Shown here: in pieces, positions 12,064 to 21,651 of the stretch | Numbering within the stretch: the first letter of the stretch is position 1 | Layout of the letters: each line of letters begins with the position of its first letter | Assembly (NCBI RefSeq): GCF_018873765.1 | Contig: NC_057925.1 | Span: forward strand, 61,941,970 to 62,005,969 | DNA from: Telopea speciosissima | Lineage: Eukaryota > Streptophyta > Magnoliopsida > Proteales > Proteaceae | Direction: 5' to 3' | DNA: 64,000 bases | The notes under the pieces: generated by a model | Database searches by the model: none | Told to the model about the DNA's origin: nothing | Seen by the model: only the letters and a program-made list of their open reading frames with translations | Made by a program: the position numbers and the translations under genes

Positions 12064-15000
12064 TCATTTGTTCTCCTTAATGCTCATTGGCATGGGTTTG
12101 AACGCTGCCAACACAACAGCAATCTTACATGCCAGGAACCCCATCATCCCAACCACGAGTTCTTTTGGTGTCAACGCCACAGCTGCATCCCCCCACTCAT
12201 ACTTCACTGCTGCAACAGCAAAGGCTAATGCCAGTGCCAGAGTTGGTATGGAACCCTTCACACCTCTAAAGAGATTATTAAGATTCTCTCCCTCCCTTTT
12301 CAAAGAAATTGATGCCGGAGCTGGTAATCCATCAACTGACCTTTGCAACAAAATTAAATATATGAAGCCACCAAGCCCACCAGTCAAGAAAGCCAAAGCA
12401 GCTCTATCTCCAGCTGAGAAGGATGCAACTGACGTTCCAGCAAATATGAGCATGGTGTCATAAAGTAGCAAAGAGAACTTCAGATCCGAATACTCTCTCA
12501 TGCTTTCCTCACTTGACACTGAAAAGCTTGAGAGTAAAGTTGACTGGTCACTTTGCGTGTTTAAGAAGGCTGAAAGGTCAGCTCCATGCAACTCAGTAAC
12601 AATATGAGGTCTTAGTTCAGCCACGGACATGTCCCCACCCTCTCCAAGCAGGATATCCTCTGATTCAAATTTGTACTGCAAGCCAATGTAGTGGATTGTA
12701 TTCCCATCATCTTCTTTGAATGGGGGTTGACATCCACAGACAACGATCAAGCTCAAACCTCCTAATCTCCAGCGACCTGATCATAGGTTAAAGGTGAAAA
12801 ATAAAAATATACAAGTTACACGTTTGTCTTCTACCCAAAAAAAAATGTCAAATGCATATGTCAACCAGATTTTCATTTCATGCTTGCAGCATGAACATGT
12901 TTTTTTTTTTTGATGGGATGCAGCATGAACATGTTGATCATTTGCAACAGCAACATGTAATGTTCATATATGGAGATATACTTTATGCAATCACAGGCCA
13001 TAAAAAGGGCAGAGCCGCAGAACTCTAAGCTAGTCATGGGATTGTATCAGCAATATGCTGCTAGAGCTGTTTAATACAATCATCTGAACACAAAATGATT
13101 GGGGTATCAGGTGAGCAGAAGGCTTTAACTAATCCACATCACACAACCGAGAAAATCCAGGTTCCTCGAGATCAGAGTGAGCCGATGATTTGAAGATTCA
13201 TGACTTGGCCAGCCAAAGTGTTGACCTTGTTACTGAGTAGCCATATTTATAATAATTGAACATAACTAAGTATGTTTGTGACTATACGCTCATGTATGCA
13301 TGCCTTAAAATGCAAAAAAAAAAAGAGAGAGTAAAATTTCTGCCTCCTATGATACACATTCTTAAACAAGCAAAGGAAATACAAATAATACTAGAAATGT
13401 GCTTCTCATTATCAGACTAACCTGATTCAAGACCAATCCAGACTGCTTCAACTTTTCCTATTTTAGGTCCTTCAAAAATAAAATTGTTGACAGAACCTCT
13501 TTGGAAGCAGAACAGGTTATGACCATACATTTCCTCTGTTTGTCCAGGAGAACCTTCTGAAGGACTCCCAGGAATCCTTTGTAATATTGAGGCACCATTT
13601 TCATCTATCACACAAAGTAATATCCCAGCACTTGAGTCACTCAGGCATGAGCCATAGACACGACTAGTGTGTAACTTAATCATGTATAGTGATCGAGATT
13701 CATCCTCTCCAAAGGAAGTAGACAACTTTTCCAGTGAAGACTCTGTGCAGATATCTGCCTCTGTGGCTGGCAGAAGAAGCAAAGGTCTTGTAAAGCCCTG
13801 AAAATCTGAAGACCACCATATTAAGTATCATCACTTTGATAGACAGGATGAGTTCAGAATCTGAAAAGACAGAAGGGCATGGACATACTACAGGGTTAAA
13901 CACATGAAACATTTCTCCATTGAAATCCTCACTATAAACTCTCCAATTGTCCTAACCATAATGAACATCGTCTCTAGCCTGGAGAATGAACCATGTAACC
14001 AATGGCCCACCTCTTCAAATGCATGCAGCCACTACTATTCCTGATGGGTATCCTTAATCCGTGCACAACACAGACACAGTTCTGGTAATTCACAAAAGAA
14101 AAAGATTAAATATCTAATTTTGATAAGGGAAAAGGTTCTCTGAGCCACCGAGGGAGGGTATGTAACACCACTGTGTCTATCTCTCTCTTCCTCACATGAA
14201 ATAACCTTGCTTCCCTCCTATGTGCGATACTGTTTTTTTCGCACCTCATTGGTGCGCTCCCCTATGGCCGCTTGCTCAGAGAACCCTCTCCCTTTTGATA
14301 AGACTTCACATGCAGGGGTAAAAAATAAGCTAAATGAACTGAAAAATAAGGATTTTGGATATATCCTGTAATGTCATAATAAGTACCTTTTACTAATAAA
14401 TGAAAATGTTATCACAGCTGCAGAGTGGGCATAAAGTTGCTTAAATTGTTAATTCTGTTAGTTTAAGTTTAGTAAATCTCAGTACATTTATCAGGTTTAT
14501 GATGTGGAATGAATTTAAAGAAAATCCATAAATTAGTTGGATTTTAGAGTCATTAAAATAATTATGATGCTCATACAAAGTTGGTGTATTCCCATTTTCT
14601 TCAAATTTCATCCTATTTCCCCCAGTATGACAAATTTCTGAACTTTAGATTATTAAGAAGCATATGCAAAACCGTGTGAAGCAATATATCAGTGGCAATT
14701 CCAAGATATCAATGAGGTCATGCCTTACAGCACATCCTTAGGTCTGAATTTGTATAGACAATCCAATCTCTGCTTTGGAATGTAGAATATGTTCCAAGAA
14801 CTTCAACTTAAACTACTGGCACTAAAATTGCAAGCTGCCAATCTCAGCGTAGTTTATCACCTAAAAGAGCACTTAGATTGACATAAAATGCAATTAGCTT
14901 CTCAATTGAGTTTGCTCTTTAGACTTAAATTTACACTCAAGAAATAAGAATGTTCCTGCCAGTTTTATCAAGAATTTGGAAATAAAATATATCAGCAACC

Positions 15001-15200
15001 AAGTTGAGAGGTAGCCAACCCCTGAAATCAGATCGTTTAGAACATTGAATGAGACGAGATTTATCAACCCTTGAACTTGTTCTGCTTCCCCGGCCTCGGA
15101 TTCCAGGGAACCCCTCCCATAGAGTACTGTCCGGGTGCCATCTAACTGGGAAGCTATTATGAACTGAAGATATCAAGTGCCTCAATGAAATTGCCTCCAT
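12064..15200 (-). CDS. Probable plastid integral membrane protein, DUF7755-like, unknown function
   Basis: Modelled exons: about 15000-15200, 13422-13797 and 12064-12776 (stop TGA 12064-12066), 429 residues. The exon 2/3 junction (GLESG|RWRLGG) is clean GT-AG. The exon 1/2 junction is less certain: I chose the in-frame donor at 14999, and another donor or an extra exon is possible. Residues 1-60 are rich in Ser/Arg with few acidic residues and look like a chloroplast transit peptide. The middle (about 80-260) is a soluble domain with KVEAVWIGLESG followed by RWRLGGLSLIVV, resembling a PLAT-like beta sandwich. Four membrane segments follow at about 292-312, 317-336 (LAFLTGGLGGFIYLILLQRS), 368-384 and 398-418. 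I recognise the family as conserved in plants but know no established activity. No metalloprotease HExxH motif is visible. Confidence 0.75.
12901..12919 (-). mobile_element. 19-bp poly-T insertion flanked by 15-bp direct repeats
   Basis: The 15-mer GCAGCATGAACATGT occurs at 12886-12900 and again at 12920-12934. Between them lie only 11 T residues and GATGGGAT. Read on the minus strand this is ATCCCATC followed by poly(A), so it resembles the extreme 3' end of a LINE or SINE with its target-site duplication. It lies in the last intron of the DUF7755-like gene. Confidence 0.75.
14127..14292. mobile_element. Mutator-like MITE with 9-bp TSD
   Basis: TTTTGATAA occurs exactly at 14118-14126 and 14293-14301. 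The ends are inverted: GGGAAAAGGTTCTCTGAGC on the left; the right end reads ...CTCAGAGAACCCTCTCCC. The 166-bp body has no ORF. A 9-bp duplication and GGGA-type ends point to a Mutator-like MITE. It sits in the first intron of the DUF7755-like gene. Confidence 0.85.
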
Positions 15201-16000
15201 TCCTGCATTTTCAATACAATAGGGAAAAGAACACGGGAAAAACACAAAAGAGGAAAAAAAAGATAATTATTTTGTTTTCAGGTGGATGAGGAAAAAATGC
15301 TGAATAATCACTAGAGACAAACCCAGATGAGCAAGACTTCTGGGGTAATAAAAAAAAACTGGACCTAACACAGCACTTAACAGCAATTTAAAAAGGGGTG
15401 GTGGGGGGGGGGGGGAGAGGGGAGGTTCCATCCCCCAAAATGACCTGAAGCATACATTTTGAACAGGACAAATAAGTTTGCCAAACACAACACAGAGAAA
15501 GAAATCTAAGAAAAATAATAACCCAAACTCAAGGATTGGCAGAACCCAGTTCTGAAGAGAAAATAGAACAAAGATGAACAAAAATGGTTAGTTTGGCAGG
15601 AAATTTTGCAAATTACCACTTAACTGAAAGTTTCGAATAGGCAAGAGAAAGCAATAGTTGCAGAGCTTAGAACAGTCTACCGAACTCACAAGGATTCCAA
15701 ACACATGGGCATGGGCCACATGGTATATCCTGGAAGACCCCCAAATGAGAAACCCTAGACGGTCACGAAGCTATGAAGCTCAACTCACTGACCCCAAAAC
15801 ATTTCTTTAAACAAAAAACTGCAGATTGACAAGGGAAGTCCACCCAGCAAACATGGGCAAAACTAAAGGGGAATAAGTGGGCTCACCTGCCGTCCGAAAT
15901 CCAGGCTAGAACTCGGGGAGAGAAAAAAAGAATCAGGATTCTGGAATCAGGAGGGTATCCTTGGAAATAAATGACATTTATCAAAATATCTTTGAGATGC
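15201..16000 (-). promoter_or_regulatory. Leader region of the DUF7755-like gene with probable 5' UTR intron
   Basis: On the minus strand ggcag|GTGAGCCC at about 15893 is a strong donor. It suggests a non-coding first exon near 15894-16000 spliced to an acceptor upstream of the ATG at 15200; the matching acceptor could not be fixed. A run of G residues (about 15400-15415) lies inside. Confidence 0.4.
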
Positions 16001-16230
16001 CTTCTATGGTGATGTGGTTGGAGGTTGGACACTTGTAACTGACTTTGGATCCACTATTATTTTTGATATTTTTTAAATATTTTTCCTTTTGGCAAAAAGG
16101 TCGTGGTACGTCCTTAAGAATTAGTTTGGGAAACGTTCTTCTCTCATTATCGTGGATTTCACCAAAAAAATCTGAACCGTAAAAATGTTAGTTAGTGTTA
16201 GACTAGCTGTGACCCTGACAGCCGGTGGAA
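16001..16230. other. Intergenic; no feature recognised
   Basis: AT-rich and without a supported frame. It may contain shared promoter sequence. Confidence 0.4.
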
Positions 16231-16364
16231 ATCTCCCTCCCCGTAGTCCCTTCTCTGCGCTCTCTCTCTCTCCATCTGATCGGCGATGGTATTGCAGAGA
16301 TATATCATTTCAATTCCTCTCTCTTCTCTCCTCTTCCCTAACCCTCTCAATCTCTTTATGATTT

Positions 16365-16592
16365 ATGATGTCCTCTCTCCTCTACCGTAACCCTCTCAAT
16401 CCCTCCCTCATTCTGCTAGGTCCTCGATTGGAATTTGCCTCACAAGGTGGAGTGCCTCTCAATCTCTCTCTCATTCTGCCAGGTCCTCGATTAGAAGTTG
16501 CCTCACAAGGTGGAGCGCGACCCTTTCATTCTATTTTGGACATTAGATTTTGCATTAGACAATTAGAAAAGGATGGAACATGGAAGGAATGA
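16365..16592 (+). other. Possible small ORF (75 codons) with an in-frame 21-residue repeat
   Basis: The frame follows a CT-rich, leader-like tract. A 63-bp unit is tandemly duplicated (about 16394-16456 and 16457-16519), so the product would contain NPSLILLGPRLEFASQGG and NLSLILPGPRLEVASQGG. The in-frame period keeps the frame open. I recognise no domain, and it may be non-coding transcribed or random sequence. Confidence 0.25.
16394..16519 (+). repeat. 63-bp tandem duplication
   Basis: The word aggtcctcgatt occurs at 16418 and 16481, and cctcacaaggtggag recurs with the same 63-bp spacing. There are only a few substitutions between units. Confidence 0.85.
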
Positions 16593-16661
16593 ATTTTCAG
16601 ACCTTGCACTAGTAAAATCAAGCAGCAGCAGAGGAGCAGCCATGGCCTGTTCGTCAAAGCC

Positions 16662-16687
16662 TTTTTTTTTTTTTTTTTGATAAGTTT
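16662..16687 (-). mobile_element. 26-bp poly-T insertion flanked by 13-bp direct repeats
   Basis: GTTCGTCAAAGCC (16649-16661) and GTCCATCAAAGCC (16688-16700) match at 11 of 13 positions. They enclose about 17 T residues plus GATAAGTTT. On the minus strand this reads AAACTTATC-poly(A), the common terminal word of plant LINE/SINE 3' ends. Confidence 0.6.
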
Positions 16688-16765
16688 GTCCATCAAAGCC
16701 CTTACCCTAGATTTCTCTGGTTCATTCTTCGAAGTAGGAGGTGGTGAAGAACCACAGGCCCTCAA

Positions 16766-18040
16766 CTTGTGGTGTCATCAAGTATTTTAATTCACTCATC
16801 TTCTATGCTCTTCAGCTGTTCAATTATGACTTATCCTAATATTAATATTGTCGTGTAGCTCGGTCAAAAAGTAAAATCATCATGTAAGAATGGCACTGTT
16901 GCTGTGTACGTAATATCAAAACTGAGAATTGATTGAAGTCCAATATTAACAACACCTTAGCATCCCAAATTATCTTGGATGATCTAATTATTTAGTATGG
17001 GTATCTCAAGAAATTTATTCTTGACAACCCAAATGTTACGAATTTTTCTCTTTATGTTCATGCGGTGTCTAACATATGTACTGTAAACATTGCAATACTC
17101 AGCTTGATGATATTGCAATTTCATCGGCAGGGTTTGCAATCAAGCTTGAGAAAACAAGGAAGTTCCCTGATCCACCCAAGCAAAAATTCAATTTTAATTT
17201 CTTGAATTTTATTCTCACATTAACTCTTGAACACATAGCTCTAGTTATGGACCTTGAATCATGAAACCAGCCGCCCTCTTTTACTAACCCCAGAAACCCA
17301 ATGCAGTTGGGGAACTCTGTGTTGGTTGTGACAACGCTTAAACAGCAAAAGGAAACATACTTAAAGACTTCAACTTCTGATGTTCTTAACTGTTCTTGGA
17401 ACTTATTTTCCTCCCTTTTTTTTTCCCTCTTCATCATCCTCACACGAACTTTCAAAATCATCAGAAAAAGAGAGCACTCCAGACAGATCTTGCTGCACTG
17501 TTCACATCAAAACTAGGTTTCCTAAGCTATTGTGCACTCGTTTCAGACCACCATCCAATTCTAAATCTTGATTAGTGAAAACTAGAGGCTTCTCAATCCA
17601 ATCAAAGCCAATTCTTACTGAGTTGGTGAAAGCCAAGATGAAACCAACGATAAAAGCGGAAGAGGAAGATGGATGGAAAAGCCCAGGGAGACAGGGTAAG
17701 CAATAACAGATGCAGGGAGAAAGAAAGAGATCCCCAAAAGAGAGATTTACCTGGTTTGTCATGCTCACAAGTCTCCCACTCTCTCCCTTTGATTCTGGAA
17801 AAAACATAGTCCTCGCGAGATTAATCCGTTGGGTTGGGATTGGGTTTTCAAATAATTACCGGCTGCCACAGTTTTGGGTGAACTGAGGGAGAAGCGGTTC
17901 AACGACTCAGATTCTACTTGATGAAATCAATGGTTAGCAGACAACAACGTTCTGCAAACAAATTCTCACGTACGTATCGCGACCACTCACCCATTCCTTT
18001 TCATTACGTTAGAAAGCTAAATCATAATTTAAAATTTAAA
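16766..18040. other. Intergenic; unassigned minus-strand frames
   Basis: Two minus-strand frames (17099-17461, 17502-17807) are open for 101-120 codons. There is a plausible donor (ACCAG|GTAAATC near 17751), but I could not join them into a credible protein and see no known domain. An acidic patch (SDDFESSCEDDEE) is readable near 17430-17470 in another frame. This could be a gene relic or the 5' part of an unrecognised gene. Confidence 0.3.
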
Positions 18041-18311
18041 GGTCAACTATCATCAGTTGCATCATCATGTTTGGTTATTCTTTCCTGATCTGAAGGACTC
18101 GCAGGCAATCTCCTCTGCACCCCGAGAATCCGTCAAACTTGCAGGGTGGGACCAAAGATGTTATTTTATGGGTTCAATTATTATGAATGAGCGAAGCTAT
18201 GAAGTTGCTGGCACAAATAAATATACCTTCAGGTTTCATTTTTAACCCCATCCATGATCCAATCCAACCCCCCAATCTGAGAAAGCCTGAAATAAATCCA
18301 GTAATCCACAG
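18041..18311 (+). promoter_or_regulatory. 5' flank of PUT copy 1, duplicated upstream of copy 2
   Basis: Blocks shared in the same order with 24140-24356 include caatctcctct, gatccgtc/gaatccgtc, gtgggaccaaa, ttattatg and agct(a/g)tgaag. The duplicated unit therefore carried its proximal promoter or leader. No TATA box could be fixed; aataaatata near 18215 is a candidate. Confidence 0.65.
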
Positions 18312-19790
18312 ATGACTGGCGAAACCGAAATGTCCAACCCCAGAATCGTAGGGGCTGGGGATGGAGGAGCAGGTGAAAGCGGAGCTGCAGACATGGAAGT
18401 AGTGGAAGATCTCGAAGTACCCAATAACAACACGAAGAAGAAACACAACAAACTCAAACTCCTCCCACTCATCTTCCTCATCTACTTTGAAGTCTCCGGT
18501 GGCCCTTACGGCGAAGAAACCACCGTCCAAGCCGCCGGACCCCTTCTTGCAATCGTGGGTTTCCTCGTATTCCCTTTTATCTGGAGCATCCCTGAAGCCC
18601 TCATCACTGCGGAGCTCGCCACCACTTTCCCCGGCAACGGCGGTTTTGTCATCTGGGCAGAACGAGCTTTTGGCCCTTTTTGGGGTAATCTCATGGGCTA
18701 CTGGAAATTCCTCAGTGGTGTCATCAGCAACGCCGCATACCCTGTTCTTTGTATTGATTACCTCAAACGTGTCTTCCCAATCTTTGATTCGGGTCCCCCT
18801 CGCGTTATCGCTATCTGTGGAGCCACTGTGTCCTTGACTTTCCTCAATTACACTGGCCTCACCATTGTCGGTTACACCGCCGTTGCTCTGGCTATCATAT
18901 CTATGCTTCCCTTCTATATAATGGGTCTGGTTTCCATACCCAAACTCCGTCCCCATCGATGGATCAGCATGGGCGACCCTGGATTGAAGAAAGATTGGCA
19001 CCTATACTTGAATACACTATTCTGGAACTTGAATTTCTGGGATAATGCCAGTACTTTAGCAGGAGAAGTGGATCGGCCACAGAAGACCTTTCCAAAAGCA
19101 CTGATATCGGCTGGAGTTGTGACTGTTGTTGGTTATCTGGTGCCTCTATTGGCCGTTACAGGAGCTCTAGAGTTAGAACAAGATAAATGGGGTGATGGGT
19201 ACTTGGCGGACGCAGCAGGGATGATCGTTGGCAAGTGGCTTAAATACTGGGTCGAGGTGGGTGCTGTATTGTCTGGGATCGGTCTCTTCGAAGCCCAATT
19301 GAGCAGTGCCGCCTACCAGGTGGTGGGCATGGCAGATCTCGGGTTTATCCCAAAATTTTTTGCTGTGAGATCGAAATGGTTCAATACCCCATGGGTTGGG
19401 ATCCTGTTGTCAAGCGTGATAACTCTGGGAATCTCGTTCATTGACTTCACAAACATCATATCAGCTTCAAATTTCTTGTACAGCTTAGGGATGTTGTTGG
19501 AGATATCATCATTCATTTGGTTGAGGAAGAAGTATCCAAAGTTGGATAGGCCATATAAGGTGCCCATGGGAATACCGGGTCTGGTTGCAATGTGCTTGAT
19601 CCCAACTGGGTTTCTGATATTGGTGATGGTCATAGGGAATATGGTGGTGTATATCATCAGTGCGGCTCTCACTGTGGTTGGGATTGGAAGCTACTTCGTT
19701 ATGAAATGGTGCAAGGCTCGCAGCTGTCTAGAGTTCACTAAGCAGGAGGAGCACAGGGATGAAGAGATTGGGAGCATCACTGAGGGTTAA
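18312..19790 (+). CDS. PUT: Polyamine transporter, PUT/LAT family (tandem copy 1)
   Basis: An intact, intronless 492-residue frame, normal for the plant polyamine uptake transporters (APC superfamily, L-type group; Arabidopsis PUT1-PUT5, including RMV1/LHR1). These carry spermidine, spermine and the analogue paraquat across plasma or endomembranes by H+ coupling. The N-terminal tail (1-48) is hydrophilic. The first membrane helix carries the family signature [11 protein letters not shown] (59-69), and about 12 hydrophobic segments follow. Conserved blocks include [19 protein letters not shown] and [20 protein letters not shown]. The C-tail is acidic ([11 protein letters not shown]). The ATG aligns with the ATG of copy 2 within conserved flanking DNA, which supports this start. 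By eye about 43 of 445 aligned core residues differ between copies, mostly conservatively, so both appear to be under purifying selection. Confidence 0.95.
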   Translation: MTGETEMSNPRIVGAGDGGAGESGAADMEVVEDLEVPNNNTKKKHNKLKLLPLIFLIYFEVSGGPYGEETTVQAAGPLLAIVGFLVFPFIWSIPEALITAELATTFPGNGGFVIWAERAFGPFWGNLMGYWKFLSGVISNAAYPVLCIDYLKRVFPIFDSGPPRVIAICGATVSLTFLNYTGLTIVGYTAVALAIISMLPFYIMGLVSIPKLRPHRWISMGDPGLKKDWHLYLNTLFWNLNFWDNASTLAGEVDRPQKTFPKALISAGVVTVVGYLVPLLAVTGALELEQDKWGDGYLADAAGMIVGKWLKYWVEVGAVLSGIGLFEAQLSSAAYQVVGMADLGFIPKFFAVRSKWFNTPWVGILLSSVITLGISFIDFTNIISASNFLYSLGMLLEISSFIWLRKKYPKLDRPYKVPMGIPGLVAMCLIPTGFLILVMVIGNMVVYIISAALTVVGIGSYFVMKWCKARSCLEFTKQEEHRDEEIGSITEG

Positions 19791-20311
19791 ACGGTAAGAC
19801 GGACTAGTGAGGTGTTTCTTATCTTTTCCCTTCTACTTCCACTTGACAAGCAGCATTATTTAGAGTCATTAGCCAAATAGAAAAATCAGAATTCAGAATT
19901 CAAGAAGAAGAAACAAGTTCAGTGTCAGGGGGGTGTGTGACCTATGAATACGGTAAAAAAAGAAAGGAAAAAAGGGGTGTACAGGATTATTTGAAGAGGA
20001 TTAGAATCCATAGAAACTGGATTGAATTGGTTAACCATTTGGGATTGGTGTGGGGTTTGTGTGGTTATATTTTCATAAAATAAAAAAAAGGATTGAATTT
20101 AAGAGAGTGTTTTCCTTCGCCAGGGTGGTCCTTTGACCGAGGGGTTCGGTTGGTGTGAAGAGGATTTCCGAAAACAATGGACAGGTGTTATAGATTTGGT
20201 ATAAAGTGTACTATGAAAACTTTTTCCTTTGAATTTATGGTAGTTGTAAGTGTAACTGATTGAATTTGACTTTCTCCAAATTGTTTCATAGTGATCTTCT
20301 ATAAAAATCTT
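19791..20311 (+). repeat. 3' flank of PUT copy 1, first part of duplicated segment
   Basis: Shares atcagaattcagaa and caagaagaagaaac with the 3' flank of copy 2 (about 25985-26020). Further similarity includes gatt(g/t)aattt and ttctcc near 20264 and 26145. Similarity then stops abruptly at the MITE insertion at 20312 and resumes at 23494. Confidence 0.7.
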
Positions 20312-20480
20312 GGAAAAAAATTGTCTGTCCGGGAGTGTGGCCTACGCCAGCACTCCTATGATTTTATCTCTCTCTTCCTCATGTGAAAAGACACCTATAT
20401 CCCCTTATTTTAAAGAGGAGAGAGATAGATATATGAGAGTGCTGGCATAGGCCACACTCTCGTCCAAAAAACTGCTTCCC
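20312..20480. mobile_element. Mutator-like MITE with perfect 9-bp TSD
   Basis: AAAAATCTT is found at 20303-20311 and 20481-20489. The element is nearly a perfect hairpin: gtgtggcctacgccagcact on the left, agtgctggcataggccacac on the right. It is 169 bp with no coding. Relatives are at 23340-23493, 57808-57976 and inside the 29-31 kb palindrome. Confidence 0.9.
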
Positions 20481-20544
20481 AAAAATCTTTTACAATGTTA
20501 AATTATTTGTAAGTTTATTTTTACCCTTTTAGCATAATAGTATA

Positions 20545-21380
20545 ATACTATCCCAATTAAATCGACTAAATGGATCTTTACCCTTCAATAAGTTCTACTC
20601 CATGATATACTTGATACAAAGTCTAAACTATGCATGTCTTTTTTAATCATTTTTTTCAAAATCATTTTAGGTCTGCCTTTTGGCTCTTTTAGTTCTTTCG
20701 GTCTAAAACAAATCATTTCTCTATACTAAAGCATCTAAAGACCTTCGTTGAACATGTTCATGCCATCTTAAATGAATTTTTTTGTAGTTTATCATGTATC
20801 AAAGCTACTCTCAAATAAGCTATAATTTGATCATTTCTTACTTTATCTTGGCTAGTTTTGTTACACATCCATCTCCACATCCTCATCCCATCAAAATTGA
20901 GTTTATCTATATGATGCTTTTTAATTGATAACATTATACAAAATACACCTTAGCTGATCGTATGATTGTTTTATAAAATTTTTCTATCAGATTTAAAGGA
21001 ATACATCGATTACACACACTTTGGACGTACCACTCCACTTCATCCATCCTATGTTAATTCTTCTGTGAAACATCATCCTCCATATCATCTTCTTTATTCT
21101 AAATATATTGACAACCTCTTTCTCCAACACAAACTTAATGAGTATAATCTTATCATCAAATTTTTGTTAAATATTTATGCCCACTCTAATTTTATTACTT
21201 TTATACTCTGTATACCAAATTTAAAGTCATCCAACTCCTTCAATTTTTTAACCCTTTCATCTTGTCTCTTGAATACAAGCTATGCGTAATCATTCTTCTC
21301 CTCATAACATGTATCAATTCTAGATTCTTACCTGTAAAACATCTTATGTTCCAAGATGCTAATTTAATCCTTCGTTTTTG
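20545..21380 (-). mobile_element. RTE-type LINE relic, reverse transcriptase C-terminal part
   Basis: Read on the minus strand, a decayed frame gives GWMKWSGTSKVCV (about 21040-21000), then MRMWRWMCNKTSQDKVRND (about 20890-20835) and KGRPKMILKKMIKKDMHSLD. These are the successive blocks of the plant RTE reverse transcriptase C-terminus. Stops and frameshifts break it throughout. Confidence 0.75.
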
Positions 21381-21651
21381 GATTGGCTTTTTTATCCACA
21401 CTTATCCACAGTGCGAGAACCCTTGCCTACTTGTCATTGCATCCGGACTCCGACACGGTGTGTCTTTAAAAAGGAACACCCTAATTAACCTTGCTCACTA
21501 TCCGCTACACCCGAGTCAAACTGTAGCACTTTGCTTACAAAGCACTTACAGGGAATACCTTAACATAAGATAAAAAATATAGGGTTCTAGAATCTATATA
21601 AAAAAAAGTCTGGCTAGAGTTTTTTTTTCCCAACTTCCAACCTGACTCACG
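21381..21651. other. Unassigned sequence between RTE relic and hAT element
   Basis: No coding region or terminal repeat is visible here. It may belong to an older element in which the hAT copy inserted. Confidence 0.35.

Noticed and set aside
11855-12463. 202-codon plus-strand ORF
   Set aside because: It is antisense to the last exon of the DUF7755-like gene, which has the coherent protein; the plus frame shows no domain.
17099-17807. Two adjacent minus frames as a two-exon gene
   Set aside because: The donor near 17751 and possible acceptors do not keep a frame, and no family could be recognised. Left as unassigned.
18174-19001. 275-codon minus ORF and smaller antisense ORFs over both PUT genes
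   Set aside because: Mirror frames of the transporter coding sequence. They recur in copy 2 only because the DNA is duplicated.
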